Positions 36,023-47,152 of a stretch of 64,000 nucleotides of DNA are shown here, piece after piece (position 1 is the stretch's first letter; the number at the start of each line of letters is the position of its first letter). The translations under genes were made by a program, and so were the position numbers. The DNA is from Cryobacterium gelidum. Its GTDB lineage: Bacteria; Actinomycetota; Actinomycetes; Actinomycetales; Microbacteriaceae. Below the pieces are notes generated by a model. The model did no database searches. It saw only the letters and a program-made list of their open reading frames with translations, and was not told the origin of the DNA. Where the stretch lies: contig NZ_SOHL01000027.1 in assembly GCF_004403985.1 (NCBI RefSeq), positions 124,373 to 188,372 on the forward strand, given 5' to 3'.

Positions 36023-36700
36023 ATGAAACCAGTCCAGGGCAGTTTGCCCGACATTATGCCCGTGCTGTCACGTGGCAAACATCGCAGTCCAAAGAGCGGC
36101 GGTTGCTTCATGGAATTCGCCTCCTATCTCGCTGGCGAGTCCTGGAGCGACCACCCCGCCTGCACCCATCCGGTGCTCGCCTCGCTCGCACGCATGGTCA
36201 ACGATTGCACTTCCAACGACGCCAGGTCGCGGCTCGCCCTGCTGATTCCCTCGGTGATCGGCGTGACGGGCTCTGATCGGCGAGTTGAGGTCGTCGTTGC
36301 GTTACGTGCCGGGTGCGAAGCGCTCCCGGTGGCGAGCCTGGAACGCCAGCGCGCACTCGCCGTGGGGGTTCTCACCTGCGAACGAAACACATCCGTTCTG
36401 GACCCGGCATTGGCTGAGCGCGTGCGCCCACTCATTCGGGCCGCGCTCGATGAGGCGCCCGATGCCGAACGCTGGGCCCGCGACTTTATCGGCAGCGTGC
36501 ATTCCTGGTCGCACACCAAGTTCACACCGCGCACCGCCGACACGATCATTCGCGTCGCGGTACAGGGTGTCGGAGAGGCCTGCATCGCCGACCCGGACGC
36601 CCGGCTCTACACGCTGCTCGAACACACGATCGATGACTGCCGCGCCCTGTTGGGGGCGCGCACGACCGATCGAACGGTGCAGCTCCCCGCGCTGGCCTGA
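36023..36700 (+). CDS. Conserved hypothetical protein
   Basis: A 225-residue, mostly helical soluble protein. The N-terminal block SGGCFMEFASYLAGESWSDH, then PACTHPVLASLARMVND, matches what I remember as a conserved actinobacterial family without known function. ATG 36023 is behind GGAGG, so the in-frame ATG at 36005 is not used. It stands alone on the plus strand between recO and leuA and is followed by a strong bidirectional hairpin. Confidence 0.7.
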   Translation: MKPVQGSLPDIMPVLSRGKHRSPKSGGCFMEFASYLAGESWSDHPACTHPVLASLARMVNDCTSNDARSRLALLIPSVIGVTGSDRRVEVVVALRAGCEALPVASLERQRALAVGVLTCERNTSVLDPALAERVRPLIRAALDEAPDAERWARDFIGSVHSWSHTKFTPRTADTIIRVAVQGVGEACIADPDARLYTLLEHTIDDCRALLGARTTDRTVQLPALA

Positions 36701-36767
36701 TCCCCGTGCAGGCCTGATCACCGCGCATTCGATACATTACATCCCCGACCGCACCCGGATGGTGCAA

Positions 36768-36805
36768 CGAAAGCCCAGACTCGGAGGGACGAGCCTGGGC
36801 TTTCG
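36768..36805. terminator. Bidirectional terminator between the hypothetical gene and leuA
   Basis: CGAAAGCCCAG (36768-36778) pairs with CTGGGCTTTCG (36795-36805), a perfect 11-bp stem with A- and T-rich outer ends. It lies between two convergent genes and suits both directions. Confidence 0.8.
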
Positions 36806-36837
36806 TGTGCCGCTGTGTGCGAACGGATGCTGCGGCC

Positions 36838-38669
<1,832 letters not shown>

Positions 38670-38685
<16 letters not shown>

Positions 38686-38714
38686 CAGCTAAGGAGGAGC
38701 GCAGCCTTCAACAC
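38670..38714 (-). CDS. Candidate leucine leader peptide of leuA
   Basis: A 14-codon ORF starts at GTG 38714 and reads (M)LKAALLLSCRDES, with Leu at 2, 6, 7 and 8. It stops 65 bp before leuA. Its codons after the Leu run form the first arm of the leader hairpin. No ribosome site precedes the GTG, which would suit a leaderless transcript. Leader peptides of this sort are predicted before leuA in other actinobacteria. Confidence 0.55.
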
Positions 38715-38782
38715 GATTTCAGGCTAGCACCGTTTGGCACCGCTGATATAACCGGATGCAGCCGCCCATTTGCCAGCGGATG

Positions 38783-41332
38783 TCACTGGCCATGTCCGCG
38801 CATCAGGGTCACGACGTCGCGCACCGAGAGGCTTGGCAGGTAGGCCCGAGCCAGCGCTAGTCCGATCTCCGGAAGAGCGACCGGGTCGGAGAAGGCCATG
38901 AAGACCGGGGCAAACTCGGGCTGGAATTTGCGTTTGAACAGCAGCAACGACCGAAATCCATAGACCGGTTCGAGGCTGCGGCCGAGATAGTCCAGCAGGC
39001 GGTCGGCAATTCCACCCTGCCGTGACCCGGCGGACTGGGCGAGCGGCGCGACGGACAAGCTGAGAAACTCAATGTGCGCGCTCTCCTGCATCAGCTCAGC
39101 CGTTCGCGCGATCAGAAACTCCATCACACCGTTGATGCTGTCGGGCCGACGCCGCATGAAGTCCAGGGTCCAGCCGACTATGGTGCCGTCCCGGTAGGAG
39201 GGCAACCAGCTGGTCACGGCGTGCACGCGGTCTGCGCTGTCAACGGCGAGCATGAGGCGCACGGCGGGGTCCCGCAGTTCGTCGAGGCCGCCGAGGGTGA
39301 ACCCCAGTTCGGGGAGTTCCTTCTCTTGGACCCACTGCTCCGAGATCTCCGCGATTTGGGTCGTCGCCGCTGGCGACAACTCCCGGTAGCTCGTCCACAC
39401 CGCCCGCACACCGGCGCGGTCGGCCCGATTGATCGATGAGCGGATGTCCTGCCACTTCTTCCCCGTGGTACTCCAGCTGCTTGGGCGCAGTAGCGTTTCC
39501 TCCCCCACCTGCATGGTTTGCCACCCCATACTGTCGAATACGGGGTGCCAGCTCTCGTGCAGGCTGTAGAACACCGCCACCCAGCCACGGTCATCGCACA
39601 TGCGAGCGAAGGAAGTGACGGCGTCGGACGCCTCTGAGGGTGGTCCGACCGGTTCCGACGTGGTGATGGCGATGCCGTTCACGACGCGGTAGGCGATCGC
39701 GGTGCGTCCGCTCGCTGTGAACCACAGGGAGTTTCCATTCCAGGTGGTCATGAACCCGAGCGATCCGCCGCCGTGGGCGGAGAGGAGGGTGCGCAGCCGC
39801 CCCGGGGCGTCGCCGGTCGGTCCGACGGACGCGCTCCGCAGGCAGATGATAGCTCCGACGAAGACGACGATCCAGAACGCAGCGCCGACACCGTGGTACA
39901 GGGCCGTGGCGAGGGGGTCGATCGGAAGAAAGGACACCCGCTCCAGACGCAGGAAGCCGACAGGGACGAACCGTTCGGGGACATCCACCAGCAGGTCGAG
40001 GAGGTTCACCGCGGGTCGGAAATGGTCGCGGAGCAGCCAGCCGACACCGATATAGAAAATGGTGAGGGCGGCGAAGCTGCCGACGGTGACCAGCAGGAAC
40101 CGCCGCCGCTGGCCGGATCGGGAGGCGATCGAAAAGCGCCGCAGGTTACCGAGGATGACAAATGCCACGGCAAGGGGGACGAGCACGGAAACCACGAGAA
40201 TGAGCGTGACCTCCCAGTACCGGCCGGATTGCCACTGCCACACATAGGGCTGCCCGGAGATGGGCAACAACCCGTAGTACCAGGCGGCGAGGAGCGCCAG
40301 CCCGGTATTGATGCTGATGGCCAGCCACGCGGCAAACCGCCGCCCGCGAGCGAGGCCGAAGGCGGCAACGACGAGGGTGAGAAGCGGCAGCAGGCTGACC
40401 AGCACGGGACCGGCTCCGCCGATGCGTTCCAGGCTGAGTTCCTGCACGCACTGACGGGTGACGTCACCGAGCAGGCACCGGTCGACGATCTCTCCCGCCG
40501 TCGGTCTGTCCTGGGTGAGCAGCAGGCCGAGCGGCGCGAGCAGACCGAACCGGGCTCCGGAGTAGATGGTGATGACCGGGCCGACCGCGACCATGCCCAC
40601 GATGGCGGCCAGCAGGGTGCGGGTCTCGTGGTCGGAACTGCGCCGCCACGACGCGACACGAACTGCCGGGCGAAACAGCCAGCCGATACCGAGCCCAACC
40701 GCCACGGCCAGCAGTCGGTACAGGTCGGAGGGCTGCCCGGAATACAGAACGAGCACGAGCACGGTCGACAACCCGAGCACGCGCATGCGCCGACGCCAGA
40801 GTGGACCGGCGAAATAACTGGCCACCATAGCGCTGCCCAAGATGGGGGTAAAAGGGTCAACCGCCCACAGCTCGCTCACACCCCGTGACCACATCTCCCC
40901 GCCCGCCACGCCGAGATACTGCACCCCGAGACCGATCGTCGCACCCAGAATCGATGTCGACAGAAAAGCGATCACGGTGCGGCGGGTGCCCATCATCCGT
41001 TCGGCGAATCCGAATATAATCACCGCGCCAGCCAGCGCCAGCACCAGTTCGGCGCCGTTGTCAACGAAGAACACCGAGGTCAACGGCGACCACCAGTGAC
41101 CGCTTTCGATGACCGACTCGTAGCCGGTACCGAGGAGTAGACGGATGTCTCGCGACGGCCCGGTGATCACCCCACTGACGAGTGCCACGCCGAGCAGTGA
41201 TACGGCATAGGCGACGGCGAACGGCCGCTGGCCGGCAAACCGTCCAAGGGAACCGAACACGTCGCGCCGCATCGGGCGTGATCTGGTGGGGTCACGCTTT
41301 CCGGAGTCGTTCTCGATTTTGGTTCCGGTCAT
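38783..41332 (-). CDS. MprF-like aminoacyl-phosphatidylglycerol synthase (DUF2156)
   Basis: An 849-residue integral membrane protein. The first 250 residues look like a rhomboid-type membrane bundle (HWWSPLTSVFFVDNGAELVL). More helices follow to about 500, then a C-terminal LPG_synthase_C/DUF2156 domain (DRGWVAVFYSLHE, SSINRADRAGVRAVW, GWTLDFMRRRPDSINGVMEF). Such enzymes move an amino acid from tRNA to phosphatidylglycerol or another lipid, changing surface charge and peptide resistance. The ATG overlaps the stop of the upstream hydrolase gene (ATGA). Amino acid and lipid are not predictable. Confidence 0.85.
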   Translation of the reverse strand: MTGTKIENDSGKRDPTRSRPMRRDVFGSLGRFAGQRPFAVAYAVSLLGVALVSGVITGPSRDIRLLLGTGYESVIESGHWWSPLTSVFFVDNGAELVLALAGAVIIFGFAERMMGTRRTVIAFLSTSILGATIGLGVQYLGVAGGEMWSRGVSELWAVDPFTPILGSAMVASYFAGPLWRRRMRVLGLSTVLVLVLYSGQPSDLYRLLAVAVGLGIGWLFRPAVRVASWRRSSDHETRTLLAAIVGMVAVGPVITIYSGARFGLLAPLGLLLTQDRPTAGEIVDRCLLGDVTRQCVQELSLERIGGAGPVLVSLLPLLTLVVAAFGLARGRRFAAWLAISINTGLALLAAWYYGLLPISGQPYVWQWQSGRYWEVTLILVVSVLVPLAVAFVILGNLRRFSIASRSGQRRRFLLVTVGSFAALTIFYIGVGWLLRDHFRPAVNLLDLLVDVPERFVPVGFLRLERVSFLPIDPLATALYHGVGAAFWIVVFVGAIICLRSASVGPTGDAPGRLRTLLSAHGGGSLGFMTTWNGNSLWFTASGRTAIAYRVVNGIAITTSEPVGPPSEASDAVTSFARMCDDRGWVAVFYSLHESWHPVFDSMGWQTMQVGEETLLRPSSWSTTGKKWQDIRSSINRADRAGVRAVWTSYRELSPAATTQIAEISEQWVQEKELPELGFTLGGLDELRDPAVRLMLAVDSADRVHAVTSWLPSYRDGTIVGWTLDFMRRRPDSINGVMEFLIARTAELMQESAHIEFLSLSVAPLAQSAGSRQGGIADRLLDYLGRSLEPVYGFRSLLLFKRKFQPEFAPVFMAFSDPVALPEIGLALARAYLPSLSVRDVVTLMRGHGQ

Positions 41333-42669
41333 CCTGTCATCCCTACGCTGTCGGGCGCAAGCAAACCGGTGCGGGCTGCAATGATGGGCAGGGCTCTGGT
41401 CCAGGCGTAGTCAACGGTGTGCCAGTCGTGGGCCGTGCCGGGGGAAACGAACAGGTGGGTATCAACGCCGGCGCCCGCGGCGGCGTCCGCGAGCGTGCGC
41501 ACCCCGGGCAGAAAGCGCGGGTCACCGTCGCCGGCGACGAAGATCGCGCCGAGCGCGGTGTACGGCGCGTGCGCGGCCAGGATAGCGACGGGTGCTGCCG
41601 CGGCGTAGGCGGCGGCGTCACCGTCGAAACCGGCTGCCACCGTATGCGCCTCGCTTCCGTTTTTAGGAACAACCTCTCCCGCGATGTCCAGAATAGAACC
41701 GAACAGTTCCGGATGCGCGGCTCCAAGTTGAATGGAACAGGTGCCGCCCTGGGAGAAACCGGCGATGGTCCAGGCACTGGGCTGATCTTTCACGTGCAGG
41801 TGCGCGCGGATCCAGGCCGGGACATCGATGGTGAGGTAGGTGTCTACCCGGCCGAGCGCGGAATTCACGCACATTGGATTACTACTAGGAGAACCGAGCT
41901 GGTCGGGAACCACGACGATGGGAGCCAGGCCGGAGTGCGCCTTGGCGTACCGGTCAAGAATATTCGCCAGACCGCCGGCCGTAAACACGTCGCTCGGGCT
42001 ACCGGGTTGGCCCGAGAGCATCACGACCACCGGCAGCGCAGCCGGGTTGGTCCCCGTTGCCGCTGGCGGCAGGTACACCATGGCGGAACGGGCGGCGAAT
42101 CCCGAGACCGTCCCCGGGATGGTGACGGTGCCGACAGTGCCGGTTGAGGCGACAGTGGTACCAGCGGTGCTCGCTGCTTGCGCGTCCCCCCGCGCAGTGG
42201 CGAGCGTCTGGGAGAGTGGCTGGAAGGCGTCCAGACCGAGAGCAACGCGCACGGTGGGAAACTCTCCGATATCGGCGTTGATCCCGGCCGTGGCGCTCAG
42301 CAGGCAGAGCGGCAGGGCACAGATGGCGATCGCTCGCCTCCATCGAGGCTGGCCGCGCAGATTCAGCAGCACCATCGCGACGCCGGCCAACAGGGCGACG
42401 GCCCAGAGCCGGGTCCCGGTCGACAGTGACACGCCCCACGGATCCCAGACATCACTGATGAACCAGGCCAACACCCAACCGGTGGCTGCGCCCACCAGGG
42501 CCCCACTGACGGTGACGACGGCGCGACGCACACCGGTCGGGTTGAGTAGCACGAAAAGCAGCGCAAGAACGGTGATGCCGTACAGCGCAGCGAGTAGCGG
42601 TGCGGCCGTGAGGCTGACATCGAGCGGGCTGAAGCTGAGGGGGCTGACGTCGGGCAGCAGGGATTTCAT
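41329..42669 (-). CDS. Membrane-anchored alpha/beta hydrolase (esterase D-like)
   Basis: A 446-residue protein with four N-terminal membrane helices (roughly 22-42, 50-70, 85-103, 110-128) and an outer alpha/beta hydrolase domain. The nucleophile elbow is GFSQGG and the catalytic His is probably in GTAHDWH. It resembles esterase D and antigen-85-like folds. GGAGG precedes the ATG. Because it is coupled by ATGA to an MprF-like synthase gene, it may hydrolyse the aminoacyl lipid made by its partner, as described for a pair in Corynebacterium. That function is inference. Confidence 0.8.
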   Translation of the reverse strand: MKSLLPDVSPLSFSPLDVSLTAAPLLAALYGITVLALLFVLLNPTGVRRAVVTVSGALVGAATGWVLAWFISDVWDPWGVSLSTGTRLWAVALLAGVAMVLLNLRGQPRWRRAIAICALPLCLLSATAGINADIGEFPTVRVALGLDAFQPLSQTLATARGDAQAASTAGTTVASTGTVGTVTIPGTVSGFAARSAMVYLPPAATGTNPAALPVVVMLSGQPGSPSDVFTAGGLANILDRYAKAHSGLAPIVVVPDQLGSPSSNPMCVNSALGRVDTYLTIDVPAWIRAHLHVKDQPSAWTIAGFSQGGTCSIQLGAAHPELFGSILDIAGEVVPKNGSEAHTVAAGFDGDAAAYAAAAPVAILAAHAPYTALGAIFVAGDGDPRFLPGVRTLADAAAGAGVDTHLFVSPGTAHDWHTVDYAWTRALPIIAARTGLLAPDSVGMTG

Positions 42670-42815
42670 CCGGGACCTCCGGTAATACTGTGCCCTACGC
42701 CGTCGTCAGCCCGGCAGCGACGGGGTCAAGTCACTGCTTCATCGCAGCCTACTGACAGCCGGCGTACGGATCTCACCCAGCTGCGCCTCCGTTCTACCCC
42801 GGCCGGCCTCCGGAC

Positions 42816-42845
42816 TTCTCAGCGCCGGGCTTCTCAGCGCCGGGC
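42816..42845. repeat. 15-bp tandem duplication at the era stop codon
   Basis: Two perfect copies of ttctcagcgccgggc (42816-42830 and 42831-42845) adjoin the era stop (42845-42847). Confidence 0.75.
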
Positions 42846-43762
42846 TAGAAGCCGAGGCGGCCGAGCTGCTTCGGATCGCGCTGCCATTCCTTGGCGATCT
42901 TGACCCGCAGCGATAGGAACACCCGCTTGCCGACGAGCGGTTCGATCTGCTTGCGGGCGCGGGTGCCGACATCCTTGAGGCGGCTGCCCGATTTGCCGAT
43001 GATGATGCCCTTTTGGCTGTCCCGTTCTACGAACAGGTTGGCGTAGATCTCGACCAGTTCCTGATCGTCGCGTTCGATGATGTCGTCGATGGTCACCGCG
43101 ATCGAGTGCGGTAGTTCGTCGGTGACTCCCTCGAGGGCGGCCTCTCGAATGAATTCCGAGATGCGCGACTCGAGGGTTTCATCGGTGACCGCGTCGGCCG
43201 GGTAGAGCGGTGCGTCCGCGTGCGGCAGCAGGCGCAGTAGTTCGGTCGCGAGGGTATCCAGCTGGATGCGACTGGTCGAGGAGATCGGCACGATCGCCTC
43301 CCAATCCCGCAACTGCGAAACGGCGAGGAGCTGGTTGGCGACGTTGGTTTTGGAGGACGCGTCAATCTTGGTGACGATGGCGACCTTTTTGGCGCGGGGA
43401 AACGCATCGAGTTGCTCGTTGATGAACTTGTCGCCCGGGCCGATCGGTTCGTTGGCTGGAATGCACAGGCCGATCACGTCGACGCCGGCGAGGGTCGCGG
43501 TGACCAGGCTGTTGAGACGCTCACCGAGGAGGGTGCGCGGGCGGTGGATGCCGGGAGTATCGACCAAAATGAGCTGGCCGTTTGTCTGGTGCACGATGCC
43601 GCGAATGGCGCGGCGGGTGGTCTGCGGTTTCGACGAGGTGATCGCAACTTTCTCGCCGACCAGGGCGTTCGTGAGGGTGGACTTGCCCACGTTGGGGCGC
43701 CCGACGAACGAGACGAAGCCCGCTCGGTACTCGGCGGGGTGCGCCTCTGGTGCTGCGGTCAT
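42845..43762 (-). CDS. era: GTPase Era
   Basis: A 305-residue GTPase that binds 16S rRNA and assists 30S subunit maturation. G1 GRPNVGKST (21-29), G3 DTPG, G4 TKID and the C-terminal KH domain (IIGKSGSRLKDVGTRARKQI) are present. The ATG overlaps the CNNM gene stop as ATGA. It is last in the hrcA-to-era cluster. Confidence 0.95.
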   Translation of the reverse strand: MTAAPEAHPAEYRAGFVSFVGRPNVGKSTLTNALVGEKVAITSSKPQTTRRAIRGIVHQTNGQLILVDTPGIHRPRTLLGERLNSLVTATLAGVDVIGLCIPANEPIGPGDKFINEQLDAFPRAKKVAIVTKIDASSKTNVANQLLAVSQLRDWEAIVPISSTSRIQLDTLATELLRLLPHADAPLYPADAVTDETLESRISEFIREAALEGVTDELPHSIAVTIDDIIERDDQELVEIYANLFVERDSQKGIIIGKSGSRLKDVGTRARKQIEPLVGKRVFLSLRVKIAKEWQRDPKQLGRLGF

Positions 43763-45096
43763 GACCGTTCTCCTTCATCATCTGACGCTGTGCTTGTGTT
43801 AGTGCTCGGTACAGCGAGGAATGCGATCTGCGCATCGATCAAAGCCGCATCGCGTTCCACCAGCACGGTGCTGATGCGCTTGCGGCGGCCTTCGGTGCGC
43901 TCGGCGGTGAGGTTCAATCCACTCACCGAGGCGACCGACCCAGCGACGGGCAGTCGACCGAGGGCTTTAGCCAATAGGCCGCCCACCGAGTCGACATCGT
44001 CGTCGTCGAGTTCCAGGTTGAACAACTCGCCCAGTTCGTCGACCGGCAGTCGGGCACTCACCCGAAAATGCCCGTCACCGAGGTCTTCGAATTCGACCAC
44101 GTCGCGGTCGTATTCGTCGGAGATGTCGCCGACGAGCTCCTCGATCAGGTCTTCGAGGGTGACTAGTCCGGCGATGCCGCCGTACTCGTCGACGACCATG
44201 GCGAGGTGGTTGGACTCGAGTTGCATTTGCCGCAGCATGGCGTCGGCTTTTTTCGACTCGGGCACGAAAACGGCCGGTCGGGCCAGATCGGCCACGGTGA
44301 GTTGGAGGGCGTTGATCGGCCGTTCGAAGACCAGCCGGGCCACGTCGCGCAGGTACAGAATGCCGGCGACGTCGTCGACCTCACCGTCCAGCACCGGAAC
44401 GCGGGAGGTGCCACTGCGCAGGAACAATCCCATGGCCGCGTCGATGCTCGCGTCGGCGTCGATGGTGATCATGTCGGTGCGGGGAATCATCACCTCGCGC
44501 ACCACCGTTTCGCTGAACTCGAAGATGGAGTGGATGAGTTCGCGGTCGTCTTCTTCGATCACGTCAAGCTCTGTAGCCTCATCCACCATGCTCAGTAGCT
44601 GGTCTTCGGAGGTGAAGGTGGCAAGTTTGGTGCGGCCGGGAGTGACCCGGTTGCCGAGGGCAACGAGGGCGTTCGCGATCGGGCCGAGCAATACGCGCAC
44701 GAAGTGCACGAGCAGGGCGGTCGCTGTCAACAAGTTGACCGGGTGGGCACGGCCGACGCTGCGGGGGCTTGCGCCGACCAGCACAAACGAGACCGAGGTC
44801 ATGATGAGTGCCGAGAGCAGAAGGGCCAGCCAGGGCGCGTCGATCGTGGTTGCGAAGACCAGGGTCACCAGCACGGCGGCCGTGGTCTCGGCGGTGATCC
44901 GGATGAAGTTGATCGCGTTCAGGTGTGCGCCGGTATCGTCGGCGATGGCCTGCAGGGACCGTTTAGCCCGATGACTCCCGGCCAGACTCGCGATGTCTGC
45001 GCGGGACTGAGTGGTGATCGCCGCGTCGACGGCGGCCATCAGCCCGGCGAAAACGACCAGAATCACGGCCGCATAAATGAACCCTACGCTGAGCAT
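43759..45096 (-). CDS. CNNM/CorC family transporter (hemolysin-type, CBS domains)
   Basis: A 445-residue protein with an N-terminal DUF21 membrane domain (about 1-180), two CBS domains (about 200-330, including MIPRTDMITIDADASIDAAM and GIAGLVTLEDLIEELVGDI) and a C-terminal CorC_HlyC domain. Relatives export Mg2+ or Co2+. Its start overlaps the ybeY stop by one base. Co-location with ybeY and era is conserved in bacteria. Confidence 0.9.
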   Translation of the reverse strand: MLSVGFIYAAVILVVFAGLMAAVDAAITTQSRADIASLAGSHRAKRSLQAIADDTGAHLNAINFIRITAETTAAVLVTLVFATTIDAPWLALLLSALIMTSVSFVLVGASPRSVGRAHPVNLLTATALLVHFVRVLLGPIANALVALGNRVTPGRTKLATFTSEDQLLSMVDEATELDVIEEDDRELIHSIFEFSETVVREVMIPRTDMITIDADASIDAAMGLFLRSGTSRVPVLDGEVDDVAGILYLRDVARLVFERPINALQLTVADLARPAVFVPESKKADAMLRQMQLESNHLAMVVDEYGGIAGLVTLEDLIEELVGDISDEYDRDVVEFEDLGDGHFRVSARLPVDELGELFNLELDDDDVDSVGGLLAKALGRLPVAGSVASVSGLNLTAERTEGRRKRISTVLVERDAALIDAQIAFLAVPSTNTSTASDDEGERS

Positions 45097-45560
45097 CAGT
45101 GGCGTTGTCGTTCCTGCATGGTGAAGCCGATGAGAATATCGCGCTGGATGCCGAACATTTCTTTTTCTTCGTCCGGCTCAGCGTGGTCGAAACCGAGCAG
45201 GTGTAGCACGCCGTGGGTGGTCAGGAGCAGCAGCTCATCGAGGGTGCTGTGGCCGGCGGTTTCAGCCTGCTCCTTGGCGACCTGTGGGCACAGCACGATA
45301 TCGCCGAGCAGGCCGGGCGGGGTCTCCTGCTCCTCGGTGCCGGGGCGCAGTTCATCCATCGGAAAGCTCAGCACGTCGGTGGGGCCGGGCTCATCCATCC
45401 ACTGCACGTGCAGCTGCTCCATAGCGCCCTCGTCGACGAGAACGATGGCGAGTTCGGCGTCGGCGTGCACGTGCATGGTGTCGAGCGCGAAAGCGGCCAG
45501 GCGAAGAATGGCGGCCTCATCGACCGGGGTGGCCGACTCGTTGTTGATTTCGATGCTCAA
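45096..45560 (-). CDS. ybeY: rRNA maturation endoribonuclease YbeY
   Basis: A 154-residue zinc-dependent RNase for 16S rRNA 3' processing and ribosome quality control. The metal motif [11 protein letters not shown] is at about 113-123. The TTG start overlaps the phoH stop (TTGA), a typical coupled pair. Confidence 0.94.
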   Translation of the reverse strand: MSIEINNESATPVDEAAILRLAAFALDTMHVHADAELAIVLVDEGAMEQLHVQWMDEPGPTDVLSFPMDELRPGTEEQETPPGLLGDIVLCPQVAKEQAETAGHSTLDELLLLTTHGVLHLLGFDHAEPDEEKEMFGIQRDILIGFTMQERQRH

Positions 45561-46753
45561 CTGGAACTCCGTTTCGGGTTGCGGCCGGGCGCATTGCCGG
45601 TGCGTTGGGGGCCACGGGTGGCAAATTCACGGGCTTCGGCACTCTCCTGGCGAAGGGCCTGCTTCTGCGCGTCGTACTCGGTGTACGCGTCGACGATGCG
45701 GGCAACGAGCGAGTGCCGCACCACGTCGGCACTGGTCAGATAGGCAAAGTGAATGTCGTCGATCCCGTCGAGCACGCGGGTGACCAATTTGAGGCCGCTC
45801 GAACCGGCTGGCAGGTCGACTTGGGTGACGTCGCCGGTGATGACCATCTTCGAACCGAACCCGAGACGGGTCAGGAACATCTTCATCTGTTCCGGCGTGG
45901 TGTTTTGCGCTTCGTCGAGCACGACGAAGCTCGCGTTGAGGGTGCGTCCGCGCATGTAGGCGAGCGGGGCCACCTCGATCGTGCCAGCGGCGAGCAGCTT
46001 TGGGATCAGTTCGGGGTCGAGCATCTCACCGAGCGCGTCGTAGAGCGGTCGTAGGTAAGGGTCGATCTTGTCGGTGAGCGTTCCGGGCAGAAAACCGAGC
46101 CGCTCGCCGGCCTCGACGGCCGGGCGGGTCAGGATGATGCGCTCGACCTCTTTGTTCTGCAGGGCGCGCACCGCCTTTGCCATGGCCAGGTAAGTCTTGC
46201 CGGTCCCGGCCGGTCCGATCCCGAACACGATCGTGTTGACGTCGATCGCATCGACGTAGTCTTTCTGGCCGATCGATTTCGCGCGGATGCTCTTGCCACG
46301 GGCGGTCAGGATGGGGGCGCCGAGCTGGGCGGAGGGACTCACGGAGCTGTCAGCGGCGAGCATCCGTGCCGCCGTTGCGACCTCGGTCTGACCGAGGTCA
46401 TGGCCGGTGCGCAGGGCTAGCTGCAACTCCTCGATCAAGCGGCGCACGGCCTCCACATCGTCGGCGCTGCCGCCGAGGCTGACATCGTTGCCGCGCACGT
46501 GCACGTCGACGTTCGGGTAGGCACTCTCGATGGTGCTGAGGTAGCGGTCATCGGGGCCGAGCAGGCGCACCATGGCGACGCCGTCGACGGTGAAGCGCAG
46601 CTCGGTGTTGGTGCTGGATCCAGCGTCGTCGGGTTGAGCGTTGCCGGGTTGAGCGTTGCCGGGTTGAGCGTCGTCGGGTTGAGCGTTGCCGGGTTGAGCG
46701 TCGTCGGGTTGAGCGTTGCCGGGTTGAGCGTCGTCGGCTTTAGAGGGCGCCAA
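45557..46753 (-). CDS. PhoH family ATPase with an N-terminal repeat tail
   Basis: A 398-residue PhoH-like (PhoL/YbeZ type) ATPase, a partner of YbeY in RNA metabolism. Walker A GPAGTGKT is at 180-187, followed by [20 protein letters not shown]. Residues 7-45 are five-residue repeats, DDAQP and GNAQP, encoded by a 15-bp minisatellite, and are not part of the family. The TTG start at 46753 lies inside the HIT gene's end and has a perfect GGAGG at the right distance. If it is not used, the next plausible start would be near the first conserved residues (about 50). Confidence 0.9.
   Translation of the reverse strand: MAPSKADDAQPGNAQPDDAQPGNAQPDDAQPGNAQPGNAQPDDAGSSTNTELRFTVDGVAMVRLLGPDDRYLSTIESAYPNVDVHVRGNDVSLGGSADDVEAVRRLIEELQLALRTGHDLGQTEVATAARMLAADSSVSPSAQLGAPILTARGKSIRAKSIGQKDYVDAIDVNTIVFGIGPAGTGKTYLAMAKAVRALQNKEVERIILTRPAVEAGERLGFLPGTLTDKIDPYLRPLYDALGEMLDPELIPKLLAAGTIEVAPLAYMRGRTLNASFVVLDEAQNTTPEQMKMFLTRLGFGSKMVITGDVTQVDLPAGSSGLKLVTRVLDGIDDIHFAYLTSADVVRHSLVARIVDAYTEYDAQKQALRQESAEAREFATRGPQRTGNAPGRNPKRSSS
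46625..46738. repeat. 15-bp minisatellite in the 5' end of phoH
   Basis: Seven full tandem copies and a partial one, of two variants, gtcgtcgggttgagc and gttgccgggttgagc (plus strand, order A-B-B-A-B-A-B). Every unit is 15 bp, so copy number changes keep the phoH frame. The array ends 1 bp from the HIT stop codon. Confidence 0.9.
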
Positions 46754-47117
46754 GCGAGTCCTCCCCCATTGAGTCGGAAGGTTCCTGGCTGCCTAGTACG
46801 TGGGCGTGCACGTGGAACACGGTCTGGCCGGCGGCTGCACCGGTGTTGAAGACGAGGCGGAACTGCCCGTTGGTTCGTTCGACGGCGATGCGCTCGGCTA
46901 CCGCCACGAGTTCGGCCAGGAGGGCCGGGTTGCCTGCAGCGAGCTCTGCGACGTTTTGAAACTGCGGGTCTTTGGTGGTCACGACCACGTGCACCGGCGC
47001 TTTGGGGGCGATGTCCAGAAACGCGATGATGTGTTCGGTCTCAGCCACGATCGTCGCCGGAATTTCCCGCGCGATGATGCGGCTGAAAATGGTCGGCTGG
47101 CCGCTGGTTGAAGACAT
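46740..47117 (-). CDS. HIT family nucleotide-binding protein (HinT-like)
   Basis: A 125-residue histidine triad hydrolase with the active-site motif FHVHAHVLG near 105-113. Members split nucleoside phosphoramidates or similar AMP conjugates. The gene's end overlaps the phoH start by 14 bp. Confidence 0.9.
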   Translation of the reverse strand: MSSTSGQPTIFSRIIAREIPATIVAETEHIIAFLDIAPKAPVHVVVTTKDPQFQNVAELAAGNPALLAELVAVAERIAVERTNGQFRLVFNTGAAAGQTVFHVHAHVLGSQEPSDSMGEDSLGAL

Positions 47118-47152
47118 GCCTCTATCTTAAGCGGCGCTACCAGCGGCACGCA

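Noticed and set aside
46625-46738. Repeat array as a CRISPR
   Set aside because: Units are contiguous 15-mers without spacers and encode a protein tail in frame; no cas genes are present.
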